Positions 28,388-36,739 are shown, numbered from the stretch's first letter. The stretch: 64,000 nt of DNA from Porphyromonas pogonae (GCF_036320655.1 NZ_CP143258.1:1364001-1428000), one strand, 5' to 3'. The notes: generated from the letters alone by a model not told the origin. Made by a program: numbers and translations.

Positions 28388-29755
28388 ATGAAAAGAGAAA
28401 GAAGAACTCCTTGGGCGTGGATCCCTACCTTGTACTTTGCAGAAGGATTACCGTATGTAGCGGTAATGACCATAGCCGTAATCATGTACAAGCGTTTGGG
28501 GTTGTCCAATACGGATATAGCGCTCTACACTTCATGGCTTTATTTCCCATGGGTTATCAAACCGCTTTGGAGTCCGTTCGTTGATCTTATCAAAACCAAA
28601 CGCTTCTGGATTGTATCCATGCAAGGGCTTATTGCTGCTGCATTTGCTGGAATTGCCTTTTTTATTCCGGCTGATTTTTATGTCAGAGCTACGCTTGCAT
28701 GCTTTTGGCTTATGGCATTCAGCTCTGCCACCCATGATATTGCTGCCGATGGTTTTTACATGCTTGGCCTCACTACAGGTGAGCAGGCTCTGTTTGTCGG
28801 TATTCGTAATACATTCTACCGCCTTGCCAATATTTTCGGACAGGGCATACTCGTGATGATAGCAGGCCTTATCGAGCAAGGTGTCATATTCCCTTCGCTT
28901 AGAGGTAACATCCCATTAGCATGGAGCCTTACTTTCTATCTCATGGCAGGTCTCTTTATCCTTTTTACACTTTATCATTTTCTCATATTGCCCTATCCTG
29001 CTCAGGATAAACCACGCAAAGAGGTAAACGCTTCTCAGTTGTTTTCGGATTTTGGTAAAACGTTCGCAACATTCTTTCGCAAAAGAGACCTGGGGCTCAT
29101 GTTTTTCTTCTTACTGACTTATCGCTTGGGAGAGTCACAACTTGCCAAAATAGCAGCTCCCTTTCTTTTAGACTCCGTAGACAAAGGCGGCATGGCTTTG
29201 AATACCGCTACTGTGGGTATGATTTATGGTACTATAGGTGTTATTGCTCTCCTTGTGGGAGGTATTATCAGCGGTTATCTGGTTTCCAGGGACGGTTATA
29301 GGAAATGGCTCATACCTATGGCTCTTGCCATCAATATACCCGACCTGCTCTATGTATTGCTGGCTTACCTCCAACCACTGTATGCAGACCAATTACAGTC
29401 TATGCCTACCTGGACTGTAGGCGCAATGCATATGGATAGGCAGATGATATGGAATATCATTGTATCGGTTTGTGTGGCCATTGAGCAACTTGGGTATGGA
29501 TTCGGCTTTACCGCTTATATGATGTATCTGATCTATATTGCCGACGGTGAGTACAAGACCGCTCACTATGCCATTGCTACAGGTTTTATGGCTTTGGGTA
29601 TGATGCTTCCCGGTATTCCTGCGGGTAAGATACAAGAACTTCTGGGGTATTCTCATTTCTTTATCTGGGTATGTGTCTGCACTATTCCTGGTATTATTGC
29701 TGCCAATATTATCAGACATAAGATGGAACCCGATTTTGGAAAAAGAACTAAATAA
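28388..29755 (+). CDS. ampG: AmpG-like MFS permease
   Basis: 455 residues, 12 to 14 hydrophobic segments. The N-terminus WIPTLYFAEGLPYVAV with PWVIKPLWSPFVDLIKTKR is the AmpG/SLC33 signature, and SATHDIAADGFYM in TM4 is also typical. AmpG imports anhydro-muropeptides or GlcNAc-anhydroMurNAc through the inner membrane. Its neighbours are a SpoIID fusion and NamZ, which supports that role here. The NamZ2 start follows 3 bp after its stop. Confidence 0.83.
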   Translation: MKRERRTPWAWIPTLYFAEGLPYVAVMTIAVIMYKRLGLSNTDIALYTSWLYFPWVIKPLWSPFVDLIKTKRFWIVSMQGLIAAAFAGIAFFIPADFYVRATLACFWLMAFSSATHDIAADGFYMLGLTTGEQALFVGIRNTFYRLANIFGQGILVMIAGLIEQGVIFPSLRGNIPLAWSLTFYLMAGLFILFTLYHFLILPYPAQDKPRKEVNASQLFSDFGKTFATFFRKRDLGLMFFFLLTYRLGESQLAKIAAPFLLDSVDKGGMALNTATVGMIYGTIGVIALLVGGIISGYLVSRDGYRKWLIPMALAINIPDLLYVLLAYLQPLYADQLQSMPTWTVGAMHMDRQMIWNIIVSVCVAIEQLGYGFGFTAYMMYLIYIADGEYKTAHYAIATGFMALGMMLPGIPAGKIQELLGYSHFFIWVCVCTIPGIIAANIIRHKMEPDFGKRTK

Positions 29756-29758
29756 GAT

Positions 29759-30994
29759 ATGGGTATGAAAAAGATTTTATTCCTCACTTTTATTACGCTT
29801 ATAATCTCCTCATTCATGCATGCAGGTAGGGTTGAGACAGGGTTGGAACGATTGATAAGAGATAATTTCAGAGCCCTCCAAGGCAAACGTGTAGGGCTTA
29901 TAACCAACCCTACAGGTGTGAATAGAGAACTTAAATCTACCATAGACATCCTACAAGAAGCTCAGGGCGTAAATTTGGTTGCACTCTATGGCCCCGAGCA
30001 TGGTGTAAGGGGCGATGTATATGCCGGAGATAAGATTGCTGGCGGAAAGGATGAGAAGACAGGGCTTCCCGTCTATTCCCTATATGGTGCTACACGCAAA
30101 CCATCACGGGAGATGCTGAAAGATATAGATGTCTTGGTCTACGATATCCAAGATATTGGTTGCAGATCCTATACTTATATCAGTACCATGGGTTTGGCTA
30201 TGGAAGCTGCTGCAGAGAATAATATTGAATTTATAGTACTTGACCGCCCCAATCCTTTGGGGGGAGAAAAGATAGAAGGGTGTGTTACAGAAGACAACTG
30301 TATATCATTCGTCAGCCAATTCAAAATCCCTTACATCTATGGGCTCACATGTGGGGAGCTAGCCAGAATGATCAATGAGTTGTTTATGCCTCGTGGGTTG
30401 GAATGCAATCTCAAGGTCATCAAGATGAAAGGCTGGAAGCGAAAAATGATTTTTGCAGATACGGGACTGCCATGGGTGCCTACTTCTCCGCATATACCTG
30501 AGTCACTCTCGGCTCTATTCTATCCTGTTTCCGGTATCTTAGGAGAGTTAGGTTTCTTTTCTATAGGTGTTGGTTATACGATACCTTTTCAGATGTTTGC
30601 TGCATCATGGATACATGCCGGTGATTTCGTACGTGAACTCAATGCGCTTCATTTGCCGGGTGTGATATTCAGACCCATCTATCTCAAGCCATTCTATTCT
30701 GTGGGTAAGGGTGAGCAGTTGGAGGGGGTGCAAGTCTATTTCAGTGATTATCGCAAGGCTTCGCTGAGTGAGATACAGTTCTATATCATGCAAGTAGCAG
30801 CATCCCTATATCCGGAATATAAAACATTTGTCAAAGCCGACCCCTCTCGTTTTGGTATGTTTGACAAAGTCTCCGGATCCAAGGTGATAAGGATGCTTTT
30901 TTCTCGTCGTTATTTATGGGAGGATGTCAAGGGGTATTGGAATAAAGATGTCAATCACTTTGCACAATTATCCCGTCCTTATCATCTCTATTGA
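29759..30994 (+). CDS. namZ: DUF1343 / NamZ-family exo-beta-N-acetylmuramidase (second copy)
   Basis: 411 residues with signal peptide (start MGMKKILFL; the second ATG at 29765 is also possible). Motifs match the first copy: LYGPEHGVRGD, LVYDIQDIGCRSYTYIS, VLDRPNPLGG. The two proteins are clearly homologous but diverged, so this is an old duplication rather than a recent one. It lies between ampG and the murT-murK-murQ genes. Release of MurNAc in the periplasm, ready for uptake by the next gene's product, is the inferred role. Confidence 0.82.
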   Translation: MGMKKILFLTFITLIISSFMHAGRVETGLERLIRDNFRALQGKRVGLITNPTGVNRELKSTIDILQEAQGVNLVALYGPEHGVRGDVYAGDKIAGGKDEKTGLPVYSLYGATRKPSREMLKDIDVLVYDIQDIGCRSYTYISTMGLAMEAAAENNIEFIVLDRPNPLGGEKIEGCVTEDNCISFVSQFKIPYIYGLTCGELARMINELFMPRGLECNLKVIKMKGWKRKMIFADTGLPWVPTSPHIPESLSALFYPVSGILGELGFFSIGVGYTIPFQMFAASWIHAGDFVRELNALHLPGVIFRPIYLKPFYSVGKGEQLEGVQVYFSDYRKASLSEIQFYIMQVAASLYPEYKTFVKADPSRFGMFDKVSGSKVIRMLFSRRYLWEDVKGYWNKDVNHFAQLSRPYHLY

Positions 30995-31043
30995 TTGGTT
31001 ACATGATGTTATTTATATAGTCTTTGTCAATAAATTATACACA

Positions 31044-32207
31044 ATGGAAAAGACAACAACAAAGCGGTTATTAGCTTTGGATATTCTTCGAGGTATTACC
31101 ATAGCCGGTATGATTCTCGTCAATAATCCGGGCACGGGCAGCAAGGTATACGCTCCGCTGGAGCATGCTGAGTGGAATGGCCTGACGCCTACCGATCTGG
31201 TTTTCCCGTTTTTCATGTTTATCATGGGGATTTCCACCTATATTTCATTGAGAAAATATGATTTCAGATACTCTCATCCCTCTGCTATGAAAATTGTGAG
31301 GCGTACTATCGTGATCTACGTTATAGGTCTTGCCATCGCTTGGCTGTCTTTATCTTTCAGAACATGGCATAGTGCAGATCTTGCAGGATTACCTTTTGGG
31401 GAGAGGCTATGGAAAGCTATCACTAATTTCGAACACTTACGCCTATTGGGTGTCATGCCGCGTTTGGCTATTTGTTATGGCGTTGCCTCTATTATCGCCC
31501 TTACCGTCAAACATCGGCATATCCCCTATTTGATAGCGATATTACTTATCATTTACACTTTTATCCTATTTATGGGTAATGGATTTGCTTATGACGAAAC
31601 TAATATTTTGTCTCGTGTAGATAGAGCTGTTCTAGGCTTAAATCATATGTATAAAGATCATGGGATAGACCCGGAAGGATTGCTTAGTACTATATCGGCT
31701 ATAGCACATGTACTTATAGGGTTTTGTGTCGGTAAAGTGATGATGCGTACACATGATATCCATCAGCAGATCGAGCGACTCTTCCTTATCGGTACCATAC
31801 TCACGTTCGGAGGGTTCTTACTTGCCTATGGTTGTCCCATTAATAAGAAGATCTGGTCGCCTACATATACATTAGTTACATGTGGACTTGCAGCAAGTTT
31901 TCTTGCGGTATTGATTTGGATTATTGATGTCAAAGGCTACAAGCGTTGGAGTCGTTTCTTCGAGGCCTTTGGTGTCAATCCTTTGTTTATGTATGTCCTC
32001 GGAGCTATCTTTACGATATTGTTGACCGGGATTAATTTCAATATAGATGGGCATACCAAGAATATTCGCAATATTATCTACGAATATCTGCTCAATCCAT
32101 TGTTTGGCGATTATGGTGGTTCACTGGCTTATGCGTTGTTGTTTGTAGCGTTCAACTGGTGTTTCGGATATATTTTATACAAAAAGAAAATTTACATAAA
32201 GATATGA
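31044..32207 (+). CDS. murT: MurT-like MurNAc transporter (DUF5009 / HGSNAT-type membrane protein)
   Basis: 387 residues from ATG 31044; the open frame extends upstream into namZ2 but the family start LLALDILRGITIAGMILVN lies just after this ATG. About ten membrane segments follow. The protein belongs to the DUF5009 / heparan-alpha-glucosaminide acetyltransferase-like group. In Tannerella forsythia a membrane protein located just before a sugar kinase and MurQ was shown to import MurNAc; same place and order here. The name is distinct from the Gram-positive amidation protein MurT. If it is instead an acyltransferase, it might modify amino sugars during passage. The last 4 bp overlap the kinase gene. 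Confidence 0.7.
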   Translation: MEKTTTKRLLALDILRGITIAGMILVNNPGTGSKVYAPLEHAEWNGLTPTDLVFPFFMFIMGISTYISLRKYDFRYSHPSAMKIVRRTIVIYVIGLAIAWLSLSFRTWHSADLAGLPFGERLWKAITNFEHLRLLGVMPRLAICYGVASIIALTVKHRHIPYLIAILLIIYTFILFMGNGFAYDETNILSRVDRAVLGLNHMYKDHGIDPEGLLSTISAIAHVLIGFCVGKVMMRTHDIHQQIERLFLIGTILTFGGFLLAYGCPINKKIWSPTYTLVTCGLAASFLAVLIWIIDVKGYKRWSRFFEAFGVNPLFMYVLGAIFTILLTGINFNIDGHTKNIRNIIYEYLLNPLFGDYGGSLAYALLFVAFNWCFGYILYKKKIYIKI

Positions 32208-33043
32208 TTCTAATAGGTGATAGCGGTTCTACCAAGACTGACTGGGCTTTGGTTGATCGCTCAGGGAGTGTACTCGAAATCAAAACCGAAGGGACTAATC
32301 CCTTCTTTCAGACTGAAGATCAGATTTGTAGTGTGATTGAGCAAAGCCTGCTTCCCCAACTTACGCGAGACGTAAAGTTGAGTGAGATTCATTTCTATGG
32401 TGCGGGTTGTGGCTTTGAAGATAAGATACTCATGGTACGCAAGGCTTTGGGTAAATATCTTACCGTATCAGGAGAGATCTGCGTCTCTACCGATATGTTG
32501 GCTGCTGCACGAGCTCTGTGCAAGCACTCGGAAGGTATTGCTTGCATTTTGGGTACGGGATCCAATTCTTGTCATTATGATGGTGAAGAGATTGTCAAGA
32601 ATGTATCTCCCCTCGGATTCATATTAGGTGATGAGGGCAGTGGAGCAGTCTTGGGGAAATTATTTATCGGAAATATCCTGAAAAACCAATTCCCCGAACA
32701 TCTCAAGGCTGAATTTCTTGATGAGTATGCTATTACCCCAGCCGATATTATAGACAAGGTTTACCGCCAGCCTTTTCCCAATAGATATCTTGCAACATTC
32801 TCACCTTTCATTCTCAAACATTTATACGTACCCGAGGTAAGGGGTATGGTTTATAAAAGCTTTGTAGATTTCATCACTCGCAATGTTTGTCAATACAAAC
32901 TACACCTGCCTGTCCATTTTGTGGGATCGGTAGCTTATTATTATCAGGACATATTACGTGAGGTACTGTCTCTGCACCGTTTCGAAACAGGTATTATACT
33001 CAAAAGCCCTATGCAAGGCTTGATCGAATTTCATCAACAATGA
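32204..33043 (+). CDS. murK: MurK-like N-acetylmuramic acid/N-acetylglucosamine kinase (BadF/BadG family)
   Basis: 279 residues from ATG 32204, overlapping the transporter stop as ATGA; this beats an upstream in-frame Met inside murT. ASKHA motifs: GDSGSTKTDW at the N-terminus, ILGTGSNSC around residue 115 and FILGDEGSGAVLGK after it. The product should phosphorylate MurNAc at C6 to give the MurQ substrate. murQ begins 18 bp downstream. Paralogue of the divergent kinase at 17732-18613. Confidence 0.82.
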   Translation: MILIGDSGSTKTDWALVDRSGSVLEIKTEGTNPFFQTEDQICSVIEQSLLPQLTRDVKLSEIHFYGAGCGFEDKILMVRKALGKYLTVSGEICVSTDMLAAARALCKHSEGIACILGTGSNSCHYDGEEIVKNVSPLGFILGDEGSGAVLGKLFIGNILKNQFPEHLKAEFLDEYAITPADIIDKVYRQPFPNRYLATFSPFILKHLYVPEVRGMVYKSFVDFITRNVCQYKLHLPVHFVGSVAYYYQDILREVLSLHRFETGIILKSPMQGLIEFHQQ

Positions 33044-33061
33044 TTACAATCAGTCTGAACT

Positions 33062-33904
33062 ATGTTTAATAAAATATCAGAGCAACCATCCCTCTATGAT
33101 CATTTGGAGGACAAATCGGTAAGGGAGATCCTCGAAGACATCAATCGTGAGGATCTGAAAGTGGCTCTTGCCGTACAAAAGGCTATTCCGCAAATCGAAA
33201 AACTGGTAGAGCAGATTGTGTCACGGATGCAACTGGGTGGTCGTATATTTTATATGGGAGCAGGTACCAGTGGACGATTGGGCGTATTGGATGCTTCCGA
33301 AATACCGCCTACCTTCGGTATGCCTCCCTCATGGGTTATAGGCCTTATTGCAGGTGGTGATACCGCCTTGCGCAATCCCGTTGAGAGGGCAGAAGATAAT
33401 ACCTCAAGAGGGTGGGAAGAACTTATGGAACATGATATCTGTGACCTTGATACCGTCATAGGCATTGCCGCCTCAGGTACTACTCCTTATGTCATAGGTG
33501 CTTTGCGAGAAGCTCGAGCCCATGGTATTCTTACAGGATGCATTACCAGCAATCCCGGTTCGCCTATGGCAGAAAATGCTGATTATCCTATAGAGATGAT
33601 TGTAGGCCCGGAATATATCACGGGAAGCTCACGCATGAAGTCGGGTACAGGCCAAAAGATGATCCTCAATATGATCAGTACTTCCGTAATGATCAGACTG
33701 GGCAGGGTCAAGGGTAATAAGATGGTAAATATGCAACTGAGCAATAGCAAACTTGTGGATAGAGGTACTCGCATGCTTGTAGAGGAGTTAGGGTTGGACT
33801 ATGAGACTGCCAATAGTTTATTGCTCAGGTATGGATCGGTCAAGAAGGCTGCAGACGCTTATCGTAAAGGTAATGATAATCATCACATAGGAAATGAAAT
33901 ATGA
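33062..33904 (+). CDS. murQ: N-acetylmuramic acid 6-phosphate etherase
   Basis: 280 residues, slightly shorter than the E. coli protein. SIS fold with the signature GAGTSGRLGVLDASEIPPTF; the catalytic glutamate is E80. A second conserved run GSSRMKSGTGQKMILNM lies near residue 190. The enzyme cleaves the lactyl ether of MurNAc-6-P to give GlcNAc-6-P and D-lactate in the cytoplasm. Its last 4 bp overlap the next gene. Deacetylase and deaminase steps (NagA, NagB) are not in the window. Confidence 0.95.
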   Translation: MFNKISEQPSLYDHLEDKSVREILEDINREDLKVALAVQKAIPQIEKLVEQIVSRMQLGGRIFYMGAGTSGRLGVLDASEIPPTFGMPPSWVIGLIAGGDTALRNPVERAEDNTSRGWEELMEHDICDLDTVIGIAASGTTPYVIGALREARAHGILTGCITSNPGSPMAENADYPIEMIVGPEYITGSSRMKSGTGQKMILNMISTSVMIRLGRVKGNKMVNMQLSNSKLVDRGTRMLVEELGLDYETANSLLLRYGSVKKAADAYRKGNDNHHIGNEI

Positions 33905-35685
33905 AAAAGTTGCTTATTACACTTATGTTACTATTTCCCTTTGTTTTATATTCACAGCAAATACCTCGGGCACATCCTGAGCAAGTGGGGATAGACGGCG
34001 TACATCTCAGCCTTGTGGATGGGTTGATACAATCGGCAATCGATACCCATGAGATCCCCGGGGCCGTGATTGGCGTTGTCAAAGATGGATGTATGGTTTA
34101 TAAAAAGGCATACGGCAATAAGCAGGTTTATCCTCGCATTATACCTATGACAGACAACACCGTTTTTGATTTGGCTTCCGTAAGCAAATCGATCTCTACA
34201 GCTATTGCGGTGATGATACTTGTAGAGCGTGGCGTTATCAGGTTGATTGATCCGGTGAAATATTACGTTCCTGATTTTGACAATTACCGTGATACTACCG
34301 GACAGGAAGTCCCTATTACGGTGATGAATCTGCTTACTCATTCTTCAGGATTGCCCCCGTATGCTCCTGTAGAGGATTTGAAACAAAAGTACGGAGCACC
34401 CAACCCTGATGGACTTATAGACTATATCTCACATTGCCCACGGCATTATATCCCCGGCAAGGGATTCGATTATAGTTGTCTCAACTTTATCATGCTACAG
34501 CGTATTGTAGAGAAGGTGAGCGGAATGAATCTCGCCGATTTTGCTGCTCGTAATATCTTTGGTGTACTCGGTATGATACATACTTGCTATACCCCCGGAG
34601 TAATGCTGAGACCGCTGTGTGCTCCCACCGAAAAGCAGCCTGACGGCAGATGCTTGCAGGGGCAGGTGCATGACCCTCTCGCTCGAATCATGAATGGTGG
34701 GGTATCGGGTAATGCAGGAGTGTTCTCTGATGTAGAGGATCTGGCTATACTTGTTACCGCCTTGATGAACGGTGGGGAGTATAATCACCGACGCATCCTC
34801 AGCCCGGCTTCTGTAAAGCTTATGACATCAGTGCAATCCATCAGTGAGGCATCGGGTAGGACACCCGGATGGTCATCCTCAAGGACAGACTCGAACATGG
34901 GAGACCTATTTGGCTCTCATACTTATGGGCATACCGGCTATACGGGTACATCCGTAACCATTGATCCTGATACACGTACGGCTGTGATATTACTCACCAA
35001 TAGAGTACACCCTGCAGATACTACGTCGGTAAGTCGCCTCAGATGGTGTGTATCCAATGTGGTGGCATCATCGGTATTGCCTATAGATCAGCCTTTCCCC
35101 CTCTATTATTATGCACGCATGCAACACTTTAGCCAAGAGCCTGCATTGTCTGCAACTGATGTGATATTCCTTGGGGATAGTCTTACAGAAGGTGGCGACT
35201 GGTGTAAGCTTTTGCGTAAGAAACATGTCGTAAACAGAGGCATTAGTGGGGATACCGGCATGGGGATCTATAGCAGACTGGCTGATATACTCCCGGCACA
35301 CCCTCGAAAGATTTTCTTGATGTGTGGTGTAAATGATATATCCCATGGCCTTAGTGCTGACAGTATAGTGAGCCTAATAGATATGAATATCTCGCGTATA
35401 CAATATGAGTCGCCGGAGACTAAGCTTTATTTGCAAAGTCTCTTGCCTATCAATGAGTCATTTGGGAGATGGAAAAAGCTCGAAGGTAAAACGGATCTTA
35501 TCCCCGAAATCAACCAAAAACTGGAAGTGTTGGCAAAAGATAAGAAGATCCCTTACATTGATCTCTTTCCTTTATTTGTAGAGCCTGGCACACACATCAT
35601 GCGCAAAGAGCTTACCAAAGATGGGTTACACCTCAATGATACGGGCTATGGAATCTGGAGTAAGGTATTGAAGCGTTATCTTTAA
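33901..35685 (+). CDS. Secreted serine hydrolase (class C beta-lactamase/PBP fold) fused to SGNH/GDSL hydrolase
   Basis: 594 residues with a signal peptide ending LYSQ. Residues 25-390 form a beta-lactamase/PBP-like domain: SVSK at 93-96 is the SxxK site and GHTGYTG supplies the HTG element. The second motif reads YSC where YxN is usual, so the asparagine is missing. Residues 415-594 form an SGNH hydrolase: GDSL with nucleophile S427, CGVNDIS, and DGLHLNDTGY holding the Asp-His pair. One part may act on wall peptides and the other remove O-acetyl groups from sugars, an inference from the murQ-linked position. Last gene of the operon, followed by a terminator. Confidence 0.8.
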   Translation: MKKLLITLMLLFPFVLYSQQIPRAHPEQVGIDGVHLSLVDGLIQSAIDTHEIPGAVIGVVKDGCMVYKKAYGNKQVYPRIIPMTDNTVFDLASVSKSISTAIAVMILVERGVIRLIDPVKYYVPDFDNYRDTTGQEVPITVMNLLTHSSGLPPYAPVEDLKQKYGAPNPDGLIDYISHCPRHYIPGKGFDYSCLNFIMLQRIVEKVSGMNLADFAARNIFGVLGMIHTCYTPGVMLRPLCAPTEKQPDGRCLQGQVHDPLARIMNGGVSGNAGVFSDVEDLAILVTALMNGGEYNHRRILSPASVKLMTSVQSISEASGRTPGWSSSRTDSNMGDLFGSHTYGHTGYTGTSVTIDPDTRTAVILLTNRVHPADTTSVSRLRWCVSNVVASSVLPIDQPFPLYYYARMQHFSQEPALSATDVIFLGDSLTEGGDWCKLLRKKHVVNRGISGDTGMGIYSRLADILPAHPRKIFLMCGVNDISHGLSADSIVSLIDMNISRIQYESPETKLYLQSLLPINESFGRWKKLEGKTDLIPEINQKLEVLAKDKKIPYIDLFPLFVEPGTHIMRKELTKDGLHLNDTGYGIWSKVLKRYL

Positions 35686-35713
35686 TTTTATGTTGCTTTC
35701 TTTTTGTATCGTT

Positions 35714-35754
35714 GAAGGGCTGTTTTGTTGCATTTGTCAAGAAAATAGCCCTTC
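35714..35754 (+). terminator. Terminator of the salvage operon
   Basis: GAAGGGCT pairs with AGCCCTTC, extended by TTTT/AAAA across a bulge, and a T-rich tract follows (TTCTTTTC). It lies 28 bp after the stop of the last operon gene. Confidence 0.7.
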
Positions 35755-35799
35755 TTCTTTTCTGGGATTAAGATCCGCTTGATAGGTAAATTTATACTC

Positions 35800-35830
35800 T
35801 TGACAAAGGCTTACAAATGTATTATCTTTG
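35800..35830 (+). promoter_or_regulatory. Orphan Bacteroidales promoter
   Basis: TTG (35800-35802), 20-bp spacer, TATCTTTG (35823-35830). It shares TCTTGACAAAGG around its -33 region with the orphan promoter at 5219-5250. No accepted gene follows on this strand before the MITE at 36098. Confidence 0.55.
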
Positions 35831-35837
35831 TTAGAGA

Positions 35838-36097
35838 TCAATTATTCGGATTATACTCTCATATATGTTTATCTATAAAAGCTCTACAATAGATTATACA
35901 AGTAATTATAAGTCGATAAGGCTCGGTTGCCGATGCTTTATGGAGAGTGTTTTTCGTCCCGAACTATTGCTTTATTCTTGGTTGCTCTATCAACTTCCTA
36001 TCATATAATTCATGTCGGTTTTGTGACCTTAGCAATCGGTTTGCATTTTGTCTTATTGTCTTCTTTGTTCTGTGTATAAAATCAATTGTCCTTATAT
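35838..36097 (+). ncRNA. Candidate transcript downstream of orphan promoter
   Basis: Inferred transcript starting about 8 bp after the -7 element. It contains a 47-codon frame from ATG 35865 to TAA 36008 (contains RLGCRCFMESVFRPELLLY), with no recognised domain and no clear ribosome site. The 3' end probably lay in the palindrome now split by the MITE. Could be an sRNA, a small protein gene or a decayed gene. Confidence 0.3.
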
Positions 36098-36322
36098 GAG
36101 ACTGTTGCAAAAGTCAACAGTCTCATGGATTTTGGAGGCAAAGCCGACAAAAGACACTTTGACCGAGCAGAGAAGGTAAAGTGCAAGGCGCTAAGAGTGA
36201 GTGCACAGGGAGTTTACTTCAGGTAAATGACCAAGCGAGAATCTCGCAAGCAACGAAGCAATTTGCCTGCTATGCAACGGTCTCTATATGATAAATCTGC
36301 TGACTTATCATATAAGGACAAT
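36085..36322. repeat. Palindrome interrupted by the MITE
   Basis: ATTGTCCTTATAT (36085-36097) before the element and TATATGATAA (36285-36294) after it share the 5-bp duplication TATAT. Joined with one TATAT they give an 18-base arm that is the exact complement of 36305-36322, with a 10-nt loop (36295-36304). So the pre-insertion site was a perfect 18-bp hairpin. Confidence 0.75.
36093..36289 (+). mobile_element. 187-bp MITE-like element, copy 2, with 5-bp target duplication
   Basis: Element 36098-36284, ends GAGACTGTTGCA and TGCAACGGTCTC, flanked by TATAT at 36093-36097 and 36285-36289. Same orientation as copy 1 and nearly identical over the whole length. Bases 36098-36124 form a 10-bp perfect hairpin at the left end. 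An open frame crossing the right end (36227-36445) is not a gene. Confidence 0.8.
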
Positions 36323-36335
36323 CAACTCATCGTAT

Positions 36336-36369
36336 ACGGACAACAGACTTTGCTACACGGACAACAGAC
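36336..36369. repeat. 13-bp direct repeat, period 21
   Basis: ACGGACAACAGAC at 36336-36348 and again at 36357-36369. A related AGGACAATCAAC lies at 36315 in the palindrome arm. Two copies one or two helical turns apart could be protein-binding sites, but no gene start is close on either strand. Confidence 0.45.
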
Positions 36370-36681
36370 ACATCATAATGGTTTTGGAATTTCTGATACA
36401 TGTACCATATGTCCAAAACTTAGAGTAAATAAATATAGCATATGAAACAAGTATTTTTAAGATATTTCTTTTACAAGCTATAGCAGCAAGGTCATTTTAT
36501 TAAGCCTTAATATTTATCTGTTTTAAGAGATAAAAAAGCCCATTCTTATTTGAACTTTGTACAAATAAGCCTGATAATACAACTGCAATATAAGTGATTT
36601 GAACTTAAGCTGCAGGTTGATGAATAATTTTAGTTGATTAGACGATAACTTGTTAGATCACCTTACCCGGGGAGAAATATT
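36370..36681. other. Gap between repeat and ROK terminator
   Basis: AT-rich. A small inverted repeat (GGTTTTGGA...TCCAAAACT, about 36380-36420) is visible. No gene or RNA is supported. Confidence 0.35.
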
Positions 36682-36716
36682 AATCCCGGATTTGACAAAA
36701 TGTCAAATCCGGGATT
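36682..36716 (-). terminator. Terminator of the ROK gene
   Basis: Perfect 16-bp stem, AATCCCGGATTTGACA (36682-36697) with its complement at 36701-36716, loop AAA. It lies 23 bp beyond the stop of the minus-strand ROK gene. The T-run is weak on either strand. Confidence 0.6.
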
Positions 36717-36739
36717 GCTTCTTATAATAAAATAGAGTT

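Noticed and set aside
36227-36445. 72-codon frame across the MITE end
   Set aside because: It begins inside the repeat and runs into unrelated flank; the same part in other copies has different continuation.
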